Below, in pieces: positions 38,967 to 48,044 of a stretch of DNA of 64,000 nt. Both the position numbers and the translations under genes were made by a program. The notes under the pieces are model-generated. The model was not told the DNA's origin, searched no databases, and saw only the letters and a program-made list of their open reading frames with translations. Location of the stretch: assembly GCF_030412785.1 (NCBI RefSeq), contig NZ_CP125295.1, positions 124,001 to 188,000 on the forward strand, written 5' to 3'. How positions within the stretch are numbered: position 1 is the first letter of the stretch; each line of letters starts with the position of its first letter. The DNA comes from Paraburkholderia sabiae. GTDB taxonomy: Bacteria > Pseudomonadota > Gammaproteobacteria > Burkholderiales > Burkholderiaceae.

Positions 38967-40439
38967 ATGTCTATACGCGCCTTAGTTGCTTTCGAGCGGG
39001 AGACCCTCTTCGTCGCGTCGGACGCGGAGGTGATGGAAATGCGCAGGCGTGAACTCGCTTGGCCCGCGGAGGCGGGCGAGACAGAAACGCGGCTTGGCGA
39101 GGGGGACCGTGGAGCGTCCACCGTTTCGACGCCTCGGAGCAGGATCGTTTTGGGTGAATCCGAGGCAGATGCGCTAGAACGCATTAATGCCATTCGCGAG
39201 GGCTTCTGTTCACGCGTCAAAGGCGGCATTGCACTTTCGAAGCATTGCGGCATTGTCCGTCTTCCGGCGTTTGGCACGGTGGGCGCTAAAGGAGGGTTGG
39301 TCCTAGAGATCGTCCCGAAGATTTGGGGCGGCGAGGTTGACGACGCCGAAGCGTCAATTGATCGGACTGCTGGAGCGGGGCAGGCTCGTGTGGCCTTGCT
39401 GCGGATGCTCGCCGTGGCGAACGGATTGAAACTCTCCGAGCTCGACGTGGCCCCGCAGTCGGCGGCCCATGCGTCATTGCTAGATCTTTTTGTTCGCTCC
39501 TTCCTGCGGACCGCTCTGCGGGTTGCGAAAGCGGGGCTGCTCACGCGTTACATGGAGGCTACTGACGATCAACCGGTGTTGCGCGGGCGTTTGCTACTTG
39601 TGGAGACCGAACGCCTGATCGCTACGCGACCAGGTCTTTTCAGATGCTCGCATGACGACCTCACGGTCGACAATCCATACAACCAAGCCCTGCTTGCAGC
39701 CCTCGAATACTGCCGGCCTCACGCGCGGCAAGCCGCAACGCAGCGCCTTTGGTTCGAGGCACGCGCTCTCTATTCTGGCGTATCTTTGGTTCGGACGGAC
39801 GCTAAGCGAGTGGCGAGCCTGAAGCGCGGTCGCGAGACGATGCGCTACGCGGAGGCGCTCCGATGGACGGAGCTCCTGCTTAGCTTGCTTGCCCCTTCCA
39901 TCTCGGCCGGCGGCGAAAGCGCACCGGCGTTGCTGTTCAATATGGAGCAACTCTTTGAGCGGTGGGTCGAGGTCCATGAGCGAAGCAGGGCATCGGAGGG
40001 TGTAGTGGTTCGCTTTCATGGCTCTGCCAGACAATTGGCGGCCGTCCGCCGTGGACCTCCGGAAGATCGGGGGATTGCTGCCACATTCACCGGCGACGGC
40101 GCGTGCCGGAGCGCGCAAGCGACGGGGGTTTTCCGTCTCACGCCGGATATTCTGCATTGGCGCGAAGAAGCGGACACCGACGTTGACGCTCCTGAGGCCG
40201 TGGTCGACGCCAAATGGAAGGTTTTAGCACCAAAGAAAAGAGATTGGGGTGTGGACGAAAAGGATGTCTATCAGTTGCTTGCCTATGTCACGCGATATAG
40301 CTGCCTCACCACGCGCCTTGCGTTTCCTGTGTTATCCACAGCAAGGCTTCCCATTGAGGGGCCGCCACGCTTTGAGGTCAATTTGCCCAACGGACAAATA
40401 GCTACCGTCACGGTCGACTTGGTTCCAATCGACGCTTGA
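38967..40439 (+). CDS. mcrC: McrC-like nuclease subunit
   Basis: A 490-residue McrC-family protein. The conserved LTVDNPYNQALLAALEYC segment lies in the middle. The PD-(D/E)XK nuclease site is at the C-terminal end, with PDIL about 18 residues before VVDAKWK (D414, K416). The N-terminal region, which docks on the McrB ring, is longer than in E. coli McrC (348 residues). With McrB it would form a GTP-driven restriction enzyme. It is the last gene of the 18-kb same-strand defence block. Confidence 0.88.
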   Translation: MSIRALVAFERETLFVASDAEVMEMRRRELAWPAEAGETETRLGEGDRGASTVSTPRSRIVLGESEADALERINAIREGFCSRVKGGIALSKHCGIVRLPAFGTVGAKGGLVLEIVPKIWGGEVDDAEASIDRTAGAGQARVALLRMLAVANGLKLSELDVAPQSAAHASLLDLFVRSFLRTALRVAKAGLLTRYMEATDDQPVLRGRLLLVETERLIATRPGLFRCSHDDLTVDNPYNQALLAALEYCRPHARQAATQRLWFEARALYSGVSLVRTDAKRVASLKRGRETMRYAEALRWTELLLSLLAPSISAGGESAPALLFNMEQLFERWVEVHERSRASEGVVVRFHGSARQLAAVRRGPPEDRGIAATFTGDGACRSAQATGVFRLTPDILHWREEADTDVDAPEAVVDAKWKVLAPKKRDWGVDEKDVYQLLAYVTRYSCLTTRLAFPVLSTARLPIEGPPRFEVNLPNGQIATVTVDLVPIDA

Positions 40440-40585
40440 GTCGTCGAAAGCGATACCGATAGCGACGTCGTCTCGACAAACCGTCGTAGCATCCATCTGC
40501 GTTCCGATAAATCTCTCGTTTAAGGATATGACTTTGTGTCTCGTTGGGCCTCTACGTCCTTCAAGAATTTTGGCAGCGCGACGCG

Positions 40586-40675
40586 ATGTTTGTCGAGGAC
40601 AACAAGCTGGTTCCACCACCGCCCGATGTGCGCGAGATGGATCAGGACACCGCAGATCTGGCCGGTCGCTGGTAG
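40586..40675 (+). CDS. Tiny ORF, possible phage-like remnant
   Basis: A 29-codon frame with a plausible acidic, proline-rich composition (LVPPPPDVREMDQDTADLAG), ending 2 bp before the next small frame. It may be the tail of a longer decayed gene, because coherent codons extend upstream of the ATG. Not recognised. Confidence 0.25.
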   Translation: MFVEDNKLVPPPPDVREMDQDTADLAGRW

Positions 40676-40677
40676 TC

Positions 40678-40842
40678 GTGATCATCAAGGAGCGCGTGCT
40701 CACCGATGAAGCGGAAGCAGATCGTGTCGAATACAAGGATCTCTTCCGCAATTACAGCTGCTCCTGCTTTATCTCGGCGCCGTGCAGCACCTGCACACAC
40801 CCGGGCAACCCACTGAATCAGGAAGGGGATGAGTCGTGCTGA
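40678..40842 (+). CDS. Small Cys-rich protein, phage-type
   Basis: A 54-residue protein beginning at GTG 40678. The C-terminus has CSC-x5-CSTC-THPGNPLNQE, a pattern I associate with small conserved phage proteins that probably bind zinc. It ends before a good terminator at 40904. Start and function are uncertain. Confidence 0.4.
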   Translation: MIIKERVLTDEAEADRVEYKDLFRNYSCSCFISAPCSTCTHPGNPLNQEGDESC

Positions 40843-40903
40843 GTGGAGATCGAGCGCGAGGCTACCGAAGAAGCTGAGATACTTGAGCGGAGCTGGTAGT
40901 GAA

Positions 40904-40925
40904 GGGCGCACTCGGCGCCCTTTTA
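40904..40925 (+). terminator. Hairpin terminator
   Basis: GGGCGC (40904-40909) and GCGCCC (40915-40920) with a 5-nt loop, followed by TTTTATT. It follows the small Cys-rich frame and abuts the stop of the convergent small gene. Confidence 0.7.
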
Positions 40926-41165
40926 TTATGCCGCAGCGAAACCAGCGGGCTCCAGCTTCAGGCCCAACTGGTTCACGGAAACCCACCCCTGCTGCTCGGC
41001 GTAGTCGCGACCGGCAGCGAAATCTGTTGCGGTGAAACCATCCGAATGCCATGCAGTGTTAAAGCTGCCGAATGGCAGGTTGCCGCCGACGTTCAAATTG
41101 AACCTATCGACCATGATCGACAGAATGCGACGCGCCGAATCTTCCGCTGTATATGCCACTGCCAT
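40926..41165 (-). CDS. Small hypothetical protein
   Basis: A 79-residue protein with an excellent ribosome site (AAGGAGG) 6 nt before ATG 41165, which settles the start. Sequence such as YTAEDSARRILSIMVDRFN and TATDFAAGRDYAEQQGWV suggests a compact helical, perhaps winged-helix-like, fold. Not recognised; good codon structure suggests it is real. Confidence 0.65.
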   Translation of the reverse strand: MAVAYTAEDSARRILSIMVDRFNLNVGGNLPFGSFNTAWHSDGFTATDFAAGRDYAEQQGWVSVNQLGLKLEPAGFAAA

Positions 41166-42713
41166 GAATGCCTCCTTATAACGTGAAGGCAGCAAGTATA
41201 TTTGGATGCAGCGTTGTGCGCTGGCACTCCGACGTCAGTCTGCTATTCGCGCGTCACAGGCGTATATCCCCGTTCAGCGTCACGCATCCAAGATCACCGG
41301 ATTGCCGCCAACAACACGTCTTTAAAGTCTCTCTTGTCGCGCCTCGTGAAGACCCAGCTGCGGCGCCCCGATTTATGCGTTGATCTCCTACGGGCTCATG
41401 CACCAGCCGTAGTGCTGACGAGCTGATGCAGATGACCGTCTACCCGCATTGCTGTCCCGCGCGCTACTCAAGGTCAGCGTGCGCGGAATACTTCTCGAGC
41501 GCCGCTCAAAATCTGCAGCGCACGCCGCATTTTTGGCGTTCCACCATCAATGGATGAAGTTTCGAATTGCGATATGCAGAGAGTCGTTCTGGTGTGAAGG
41601 GCCATTTTGGAGCCGACCGGCACGCGTGATAACTTGTGCGCCGCTCCGCGCTGGCGGAACCCTCTCGTGGGTCGCGTCATCGGCGGATAACTCGTGGGCT
41701 CAAATCGGGTGTCCGTCTGGCATCCAGCCCCAAGTCGACGCTTAAATCATTCGCAACAGTGAAAGCTGACGAAGGGGAAACGCTCGCTACGCGCGAAGCG
41801 ATTCATTGGTCTGGCGGCAGACGCACGGATCACTGCGATACCGTGAGGCACTACTTGTGCATACCTTCTGTTGTCACTGATGCAGCGAACAGCTTCCTGT
41901 TGACCGCATTGACGTTATCCTACCTGCGTCGCCAGAGAGTGATTTTGTGGCTACGTCGGGTTCGGCACGGCCAATCGCAAGAAGATTTACGAATTCGCAT
42001 GTCTGGCAGAGATCGCGCATGCTGGCTGCTTCGTGGTCCCTCACCAAACCTTGATTCACATCGTGGCGGACATCGTGGATATGGGACTTCCGTCGGGCAT
42101 GAACGGCCCGGAATCGCAGAGCATTGTTCGGTTTCCGGAAGGGCTTGCGGCCGCTTGGGGCGAGCTCGCTTCATCGAGGTTCAGCTTGCGGACATTGAAC
42201 AGGTTGCGCGCAAGACGCTGACGCATGGGGAGCAGGCGATATTGCGGCGAGCCGCGCTCGCTTGGTTTGTTGAATGAGTGCGCTTACTAAAACGCATCTA
42301 CTATTACTGGTAGATATGTTTTGAAGAAGCACCGGAGCAGTCAAAGCTCCCCCAAACCCGGCTGCTATCAGCAAGGTTCGGGCGAGTTGATTGTCCGGCG
42401 TCTGTATAACCTCTTGAGAGGTCACCGTATGCCCGGGTGGCGGAGAATTTACCTTTCCCGCTCTTAGCTCAACCTTCCGCAGACTTAACACGAAGGCATC
42501 GTGTCCACTCTTGGGCTCTGCAAGGATTCGCCCCCACCCTAGTCGCCATGAGTCCCGCTTGCGACGTCGCTCTTGCAGGTTTGCGTTTCGCACGGGGCTC
42601 ACCCCACCTGCTATCCGTTTCCTGTGTGGCCGCGGTTGGGTTGTCCTCTCCCTCCTCCACACAGCTAGTGAAACGCTGCTGCAGGGATTGTAAGTTTGCG
42701 GTTACTTATCTGC
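41166..42713. other. Gene-poor region with decayed coding fragments
   Basis: About 1.5 kb without an intact gene. It contains one inverted copy of the ACGCATAAxTxGGGGC-type motif (41365-41380) and a frameshifted gene fragment (listed separately). It ends at the IS21 insertion. Several frames on both strands are too degenerate to call. Confidence 0.5.
41950..42277 (+). pseudogene. Frameshifted small-gene fragment
   Basis: One frame reads from 41950 without a start, including KKIYEFACLAEIAHAGC and VADIVDMGLPSGMNG. The product then resumes in another frame from about 42170 as FIEVQLADIEQVARKTL up to the TGA at 42277. Together they look like one protein of about 110 residues broken by a frameshift near 42165. 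Function unknown. Confidence 0.45.
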
Positions 42714-42764
42714 TGTCACGGATCGGCGTAATCGAGCCGGGGATGATCGGCGTAATGAGGCCAC
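42714..42764. repeat. IS21 left end with two 25-bp-spaced repeats
   Basis: GATCGGCGTAATCGAGCC at 42721-42738 and GATCGGCGTAATGAGGCC at 42746-42763 are 25 bp apart and are the inverse of the right-end repeats. Likely transposase binding sites. Confidence 0.85.
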
Positions 42765-42798
42765 CTGGAATGGCCCCGAAACGCGATTTCGAAGGGAC

Positions 42799-43587
42799 TC
42801 AAGAATGCGTTTTTTTGCCTGATTTTGCAACCACGTTTTCGCCGTTTTCGGGCATCGGTTTCGGCTTGCGGAAGCTCTCACCCTCAATGACGACACGGTA
42901 GGCGCCGTGCCGTAGCCGATCGAGCGTGGCAGCACCGAGGATGCGGTTGTCGGGGAATGCGTCGCCCCATTCGCTGAAGTCGAGATTCGACGTCAGGATA
43001 GTTGCCGCGCGCTCATACCTGGCGGCGATCAGGTCGTGGAAGTCTTCGTCGTGGGGCGCACGCAGGGGTTTGAGTGCAAAGTCATCGACGATCAGCACCG
43101 GAACGCGCACGAACTGCTGCAACTTGCGTTCATAGAGCTCAGTCGCCCGTGCTGCATGCAGCTTCTTGAGCAATTCGGTTTGCGTGATGAACAGGACATC
43201 GCGGCCCTGGCGTGCGGCGCAGTGGCCCAGGGCCTGCGCGAGATGCGACTTGCCGACGCCGGTTTGGCCGACCATCAGCACGCAGACCTTCTCGTCGATA
43301 TAGCGGCCGGCGGCGAGATCATAGATGTGAGCGCGGTTGAGTTTGGGCACGCGGTCGAAGTCGAAGTTCTCGAGCGTCTTGCCTAGGGAGAAGCCAGCGC
43401 GGGCGAGCCGCACGCCGAGCTTCTTCTGCTCTCGCCGCGCGACCTCGTCGTGCAGAAGCGTGGCGAGGAACTCCGTGTAGGCAAGTTGCCCGTCGATGGC
43501 TTGACGGTTGCGTTGCTCGAGCGAGTCGAGGATGCCCGAGAGGCGCAACTGCTTGAGGATCGTGTTCAGTTCTGGACTGGGATGCAT
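42799..43587 (-). CDS. istB: IS21 helper ATPase IstB
   Basis: A 262-residue AAA+ ATPase (DnaC/IstB family) that selects target DNA for IstA. Walker A GQTGVGKS at 107-114, Walker B VLIVDDF, and sensor region ILTSNLDFSEW are intact. It begins 7 bp after the istA stop and belongs to the same transcript. Length is normal. Confidence 0.96.
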   Translation of the reverse strand: MHPSPELNTILKQLRLSGILDSLEQRNRQAIDGQLAYTEFLATLLHDEVARREQKKLGVRLARAGFSLGKTLENFDFDRVPKLNRAHIYDLAAGRYIDEKVCVLMVGQTGVGKSHLAQALGHCAARQGRDVLFITQTELLKKLHAARATELYERKLQQFVRVPVLIVDDFALKPLRAPHDEDFHDLIAARYERAATILTSNLDFSEWGDAFPDNRILGAATLDRLRHGAYRVVIEGESFRKPKPMPENGENVVAKSGKKTHS

Positions 43588-43593
43588 AGGCGT

Positions 43594-45138
43594 TCAATGG
43601 ATCAGAAGGGAATGGAGGTCACGGCCGAAGCGGCCGCCGTTCAGATAGGTGTCGGCAGGCGCCGGCGTCGGCGCTGGTGCTGCGGTGGGCTGGCTGTCCA
43701 GCCCCTTGTCGAGGATCGCCTTGACAGTGCGGTACTTGGGGCTGGCGAACACGAGCGCACGCTCGCACGCAGCCTCCAGCCGTTGATCGCCGACCTTCTC
43801 GCGAAGCCTCAAGACGCCCTGCGCGCCGCGCAGGTTGACGAGCACCTTGTCGTTGAACATCGCGAGAACGAGCGCGTGGCAGGCTGGCCCGATATCCTTT
43901 GCCCGCGCCAGGCACCACTGTGGATCGTGCTCGAGCCACGCTTGCGCTTCAGGCGGCTGGTGGTCACGCACCGTGTGGCGATCGCCGGGCTTGCGCAGGC
44001 GCGGATGGGTCGCGACGAGCTCATGGCGGTGGAACACCTGCACGACCGTGTCGGTCGCCTTCAGCCACAGCTGCTTGCCAACGAGCGTGAACGGCACCGA
44101 ATACAGTGCCTTCTTGTAGACGACGTGCCCGTCGGTATGGACCTTGACCTCGCACCATACGGCCAGCACTGGCGGCACATCGGGCAGTCTGGCGAGCAGT
44201 GGCTTCTCGATGGCGAAACGTGCAAGCGGCTGCTCGCGCGTCGTGCCGTGCTCGCGCGTGCCGGCCTGCTGCATCACCCAGTCGCGCAATTGACGGTTGG
44301 CGTCGGCGAGATCGCGGAATTCGCGCAGCGGCACGAAGGATCGTTTGATGTATTTGACTCCGGCCTCAACGACGCCCTTCTTCGCAGGATCGTGTGGAGG
44401 GCATGCATCGATCCGGAAGCCGTACCCCTCGGCCAGCGCGGCGTACGAGCGCTGTACCTCGGGGTCGTACATGCACGCCTTTGTGATCGCGCACTTGGCG
44501 TTGTCGATGATCACGCGTTCGACGCGGCCACCGAACCATTCGAAGGCGCGCCGGTGACAGGCCAGCCACGTCTCGACCGTCTGATCCAGCACGACCTCGG
44601 CGTATTGATGACGCGACCAGCACAGCGTCATCACGAAGAACCATGTCTTGAGCAGAACCCCGGACTCATGCGTGAGCACCGGACCGGCGCCGAAGTCGAC
44701 CTGTGCGGCCTCGGCCGGTGCGAACTCCAGGATCGTCGTCGCTCTCGCGCCGCGCTCGGCCTTCAGGTGCAGCAGGAAGCGCCGCACTGCCGAATAGCTG
44801 CCCGTATAGCCGTGGTTGCGCTGAAGCGCGTTGAAGATCGTCGTGCCCTGCACGTCGGCGTCATACCAGCCGCGCACCAGATCGCGAAACGGTTCAATCG
44901 TGGAGACGCAGCTACGCGGCAGCTTCGGATTGCGTCCGAAGATCGCTGCCAGTTCGGCGTCGTCCGGCAAGGGCCGACCGGGATCGAGCCAGCCCCGAGC
45001 GAGCGCGACCTGCCTGACGGTCTTCAGCTTCCCACGCCCCATCAGGCGTGCGCTGGCAATGTCACGGTCGGAATCGCCCTGACGCATGCGCGCCAGAACC
45101 TGTCGATACTCAAACACTTCGAACCTCCTTCGACTCAT
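43594..45138 (-). CDS. istA: IS21 transposase IstA
   Basis: A 514-residue DDE transposase. N-terminal helix-turn-helix (about 10-55, RQVLARMRQGDSDRDIASARL), then the catalytic core starting at QVDFGAG with the second Asp in VIIDNAKCA and the Glu in KGVVEAGVKYIKR. The C-terminal domain is complete. ATG 45138 has GGAGG 6 nt upstream; a frame opens five codons earlier at 45153. It works with IstB. Confidence 0.96.
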   Translation of the reverse strand: MSRRRFEVFEYRQVLARMRQGDSDRDIASARLMGRGKLKTVRQVALARGWLDPGRPLPDDAELAAIFGRNPKLPRSCVSTIEPFRDLVRGWYDADVQGTTIFNALQRNHGYTGSYSAVRRFLLHLKAERGARATTILEFAPAEAAQVDFGAGPVLTHESGVLLKTWFFVMTLCWSRHQYAEVVLDQTVETWLACHRRAFEWFGGRVERVIIDNAKCAITKACMYDPEVQRSYAALAEGYGFRIDACPPHDPAKKGVVEAGVKYIKRSFVPLREFRDLADANRQLRDWVMQQAGTREHGTTREQPLARFAIEKPLLARLPDVPPVLAVWCEVKVHTDGHVVYKKALYSVPFTLVGKQLWLKATDTVVQVFHRHELVATHPRLRKPGDRHTVRDHQPPEAQAWLEHDPQWCLARAKDIGPACHALVLAMFNDKVLVNLRGAQGVLRLREKVGDQRLEAACERALVFASPKYRTVKAILDKGLDSQPTAAPAPTPAPADTYLNGGRFGRDLHSLLIH

Positions 45139-45231
45139 CGGCCCTCCGGGCAAAAAGCCTGAAGGTACCGGGTTGTGGAAATTCGAAATGCGTTTCGGGC
45201 TGCCGCCCGACAGAACACTGAGCCCGCTACG

Positions 45232-45375
45232 TGGCTCGATTACGCCGATCCTGCGGTGGCTCTAATACGCCGATCATCGAGTGGCCCGATTGCGCCGATC
45301 ATGCACTGGCTCGATTGCGGCGATCATCCGGTGGCTCGATTACGCCGATCCCGGAATGGCTCGAATATGCCGGTC
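45232..45375. repeat. IS21 right end: six repeats with exact 25-bp period
   Basis: Six 19-bp units close to TGGCTCGATTACGCCGATC start at 45232, 45257, 45282, 45307, 45332 and 45357. They lie between istA and the right terminus and match the left-end sites in inverse orientation. Probably an array of IstA binding sites next to the transposase promoter. Confidence 0.9.
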
Positions 45376-45387
45376 AGTGACATCTGC

Positions 45388-45753
45388 AAGACACTCAACG
45401 CAATATTCAGCACGAATGCAACGCTATCTTTTACTCAGCGACGGAATGGTCGCTCAGGCTCGCGCAGTTTTGAGAGGTGCGCCCGCTCAGCCCCGACCGA
45501 ACCTAGCTCGCGAAAAGCGTCGGGCCTAGTTCGCAGTCGATTTCCGAGGGGCGGCTCGAGCGCCTGCCGCGGCTTCAGACGAATAAGGGGCCTGCCTAAC
45601 CATGATCGTGTGATCCGTCGACACACATTGCTGGACCAAGCACGCCAGAGTGCTGCGTTGACGTGATGGATGTGATTGACGACGTCGTCGCTGATATTAG
45701 ATCGAGGATCGGCGGCGCTTGCGCATCAATCTTCGAAGCTGAGCTGCGGTTCG
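45388..45753. other. Short intergenic region right of IS21
   Basis: No gene seen. It continues the sequence interrupted by the IS at 42713 and precedes a small two-gene unit. Confidence 0.45.
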
Positions 45754-45999
45754 ATGCCGTTCGAAGTCGAGCGCTACTACAACCCGTGTCACCCGATCAC
45801 GATCCCGCGCGGCGCGCTGCTGTCCATTGACCGCATCTTCATACGCAAGGGTGCGCCCGACTTCGACAGCATCACGTTTTGGCTCAAGGCGAAGTCGACG
45901 CCGGTCGCGGTGAACGGACGTCTGCTGAAAAAGAGTGTGCGCTTCTGGGCGAAGCTGGACGACGTGAACCGCATCGAGGTGCGGGAGCCGACGCCATGA
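45754..45999 (+). CDS. Small hypothetical protein
   Basis: An 81-residue protein starting MPFEVERYYNPCHPITIP. The GALLSIDRIFIRKGAPDFDSITFWLKA stretch suggests a beta-rich fold; small proteins of this type occur in Burkholderiaceae prophages, but no function is known. ATG 45754 is chosen over 45676 because the upstream residues look random. The stop overlaps the next ATG (ATGA). A 24-codon copy of its 3' end recurs at 46520-46594. Confidence 0.65.
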   Translation: MPFEVERYYNPCHPITIPRGALLSIDRIFIRKGAPDFDSITFWLKAKSTPVAVNGRLLKKSVRFWAKLDDVNRIEVREPTP

Positions 46000-46217
46000 A
46001 CACGAAGCCGTCAATCGGTCAGCGCGTTCGCCTCAACGACGACGGCTACGAGCAACTGCACCTTACCAGCCGCGAAGCAATCAGGCAGTCGTGTGACATG
46101 CGGATCACCGGCGTCGAGGATATGGGCTGCGCCGGGCACCCAATCTGGGCCATCGACGTTGATCAACCTGCACTGAACATGTTCCTGCTGCACGCTGAAT
46201 TGGTCGACCCGATCTAG
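45996..46217 (+). CDS. Small hypothetical protein, coupled
   Basis: A 73-residue protein (MNTKPSIGQRVRLNDDGYEQ...) coupled to the preceding gene by ATGA. The start resembles small SH3-like or KOW-type folds, and the ending ALNMFLLHAELVDPI is well defined. Its stop directly abuts the stop of the convergent gene. Not recognised. Confidence 0.65.
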   Translation: MNTKPSIGQRVRLNDDGYEQLHLTSREAIRQSCDMRITGVEDMGCAGHPIWAIDVDQPALNMFLLHAELVDPI

Positions 46218-46481
46218 CTACGGCATCGGAACGAACCCGGCAGGGTTCTTCGAAAAGTGGATCGTGGCGTCATGCGTGTGCTTGACGCCATATTTCCCGA
46301 ACTGGTCGTCATTTATGTGAGTGTTGCCAAGGGACCATGCGATCCATAGATGGTTCGGGCCGCTGTCTTTCTCGTCCGTATCGCCTTTTCTGAGCGTGAT
46401 ATTGCCCGACGAATGACGCACGCCCCAGTGAACGGTTATCCAGGGGTGGGCGCTGTCATTGACGAAGGTTAGTTTTGCCAT
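46218..46481 (-). CDS. Small hypothetical protein
   Basis: An 87-residue beta-rich protein (MAKLTFVNDSAHPWITVHWG...) with AGGAG upstream of the ATG. His/Asn/Thr-rich, with no signal peptide or membrane segment. The stop is adjacent to that of the convergent gene. Not recognised. Confidence 0.6.
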   Translation of the reverse strand: MAKLTFVNDSAHPWITVHWGVRHSSGNITLRKGDTDEKDSGPNHLWIAWSLGNTHINDDQFGKYGVKHTHDATIHFSKNPAGFVPMP

Positions 46482-46519
46482 CGTTCTTCTCCTGTATCGC
46501 CCTACCAGTTCTTCGAGGG

Positions 46520-46594
46520 GTGAAAAAGAGCGTGCGCTACTGGGCCAAGCTCGACGACGTCAGTCGCATCGAAGTCCAGGAGCCGACGCTGTGA
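46520..46594 (+). pseudogene. Duplicated 3' fragment of the 45754 gene
   Basis: Twenty-four codons and a TGA match the end of the gene at 45754-45999: VKKSVRYWAKLDD... versus LKKSVRFWAKLDD..., followed by the same RIEV-x-EPT ending. No 5' part is present. Confidence 0.75.
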
Positions 46595-47218
46595 TCAGGT
46601 ATGCGGACGCGGATCGACGATCGTTTTGCAGGCGGGTTCGCCGTGATTCACCCCATCGCTACCACGACAGACTCCAATAAAGTGCTTAGCAGTCGGCGAG
46701 CATTTGCCAGCTGCCCTGTATTGGGCTGCTACGTTTTTGTTAACCCCGATCACAGTCAGCTGCGCGTCGATCCATGAATGCCCTTCAGAAAAATGCCGTT
46801 TTGGTGTCCATGTATGAATTCTCATCCCGTCGCCAATTGCCCACATTTGCATTTGAGAGGCGCGATCACCTGTGGCCGGGACCACCGACACAGTGTGAAC
46901 CACGCTGCTGCAGTATTCGTAATCTTCGGGCAAAGGGTATTGAAAGTCAGCATCTTCGCCAACGATCGTATATCCAACCACATAGCCAGTCGTCGTCGTG
47001 AGAGTTGAAATGTCCACCCCAAGGTATAAGGCAGCAGCATCCAAAGCAGTTTTGCAGACCGTGTTGTGAATGCACTGCATGGCTGTTTCCCCAAGGCTAT
47101 CGGGGTCCATGACCGGATTGACGTGCGCGGTGAGTGCGACCAGATCGGGACTCTGCGGTGATTGGGCATTTGCCAAGGTGGCCGTCATCGCAAGAAGGCA
47201 AAGGAGTATTCGTTTCAT
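46595..47218 (-). CDS. Exported hypothetical protein
   Basis: A 207-residue secreted protein. Signal peptide about 1-19 (MKRILLCLLAMTATLANA-QS). The mature part has six cysteines (for example CIHNTVC, CSS, CSPTAKHFIGVC), suggesting disulfides, and a central beta-rich region around GYTIVGEDADFQYPLPEDYEYC. Placed next to short exported genes of the island. Function unknown. Confidence 0.65.
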   Translation of the reverse strand: MKRILLCLLAMTATLANAQSPQSPDLVALTAHVNPVMDPDSLGETAMQCIHNTVCKTALDAAALYLGVDISTLTTTTGYVVGYTIVGEDADFQYPLPEDYEYCSSVVHTVSVVPATGDRASQMQMWAIGDGMRIHTWTPKRHFSEGHSWIDAQLTVIGVNKNVAAQYRAAGKCSPTAKHFIGVCRGSDGVNHGEPACKTIVDPRPHT

Positions 47219-47393
47219 TTGATTCTCCCGTCATTAGCAACGCAGCCTATCGGCAGGAAATATCTCGTTCTGTTCGCGAAAGCACATACAGGCAGAACGT
47301 AAGCCATGAAGTGCATACCGAATTCTTGTTCGCAAACTCCAATGCCCGATACTTATACTAAGTATCGGGTTATTCAATTATGGGGGGCAATAT

Positions 47394-47907
47394 ATGACGA
47401 CTCTGATCGCGGGCACCGACATCGGAACGACGGGCCTCGACTGGACGGAAGGGCACAGGATTATCGAAGTCGCCGCCGTCATCTACGACCTGACGTTGCA
47501 TCGGGGTCGAATCCGCAGCGTCCCATCGCAGCGCGAAGAAGCGTCTGGGCCAATACGTGCAGCGCGTCACGTGATGCCGTGAACCACGTTCGACCAGCTT
47601 GCCGCTGAGCCGACGTGGGAGCAGGTCGCGCCTAACTGTGCTCAGCAAGACGCAACACCTCGTGGCGCACAACGGCAACGGTTTCGACTTCCCGTTCATC
47701 ACGCGTGAGTTCCAGCGCATCGGTGTGCCCGTGCCGACATTCGGCCCGATCGACGCGATGCAGGAGGCACGCTGGGCGACGCCGCTGGGCAAGCTTGAGC
47801 GTAAGAGCACCTCTACCTGTGAGCTGGCGGCTCTTTGCCATGATATCCCGAGGGGCAGCGCGCTCCATTGTCTAGATCCGCCGGCAGGCGCACCTATGGG
47901 GACTTAA
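47394..47907 (+). pseudogene. Frameshifted DnaQ-like 3'-5' exonuclease
   Basis: The first frame (from ATG 47394) has the Exo I region GTDIGTTGLDW...IIEVAAVIYD. The product continues in another frame near 47599-47907 with the Exo II block VAHNGNGFDFPFITREF and an ELAALCHDI region. The usual DxE of Exo I reads D-I-G, so the catalytic Glu is also gone. At least one frameshift plus a stop near 47581 break it. Related to polymerase III epsilon-type proteins of phages. Confidence 0.75.
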
Positions 47908-47980
47908 GCCGTTCTAGCGGCGGATTTCTTCTTGGCGAGCCGGCGCGGGACACCTGGGCTGCGTTCGCCGTTTATGGGCC
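47904..47980 (-). pseudogene. C-terminal gene fragment
   Basis: The minus strand reads PINGERSPGVPRRLAKKKSA...RTA and then TAA, a typical basic protein tail, but no gene precedes it intact. Low confidence. Confidence 0.3.
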
Positions 47981-48044
47981 TTGACGGGCACTAGGCCGTT
48001 GATAAAGTCCGCGCATAGATTGGCAGTCCATGACAAATTGTGAC

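Larger units (their letters stand above)
42714..45382 (-). mobile_element. IS21-family insertion sequence (2,669 bp)
   Basis: Ends begin TGTCAC and finish GTGACA, with about 25-bp imperfect inverted repeats (TGTCACGGATCGGCGTAATC... versus TGTCACTGACCGGCATATTC...). A 5-bp target duplication TCTGC is present on both sides (42709-42713 and 45383-45387). It carries istA and istB on the minus strand, both intact, so the copy looks recent and functional. Confidence 0.95.

Noticed and set aside
42171..42662. 163-codon minus-strand frame left of IS21
   Set aside because: Mixed composition with one plausible stretch only; start and family unsupported.
43450..45162. 570-codon open frame on the plus strand
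   Set aside because: It is the antisense shadow of istA/istB in GC-rich DNA; composition is Arg/Leu/His-rich without domains.
45232..45375. CRISPR-like regular spacing
   Set aside because: The 25-bp period has only about 6-bp gaps between 19-bp units and lies at an IS21 end; these are transposase sites, not a CRISPR array.
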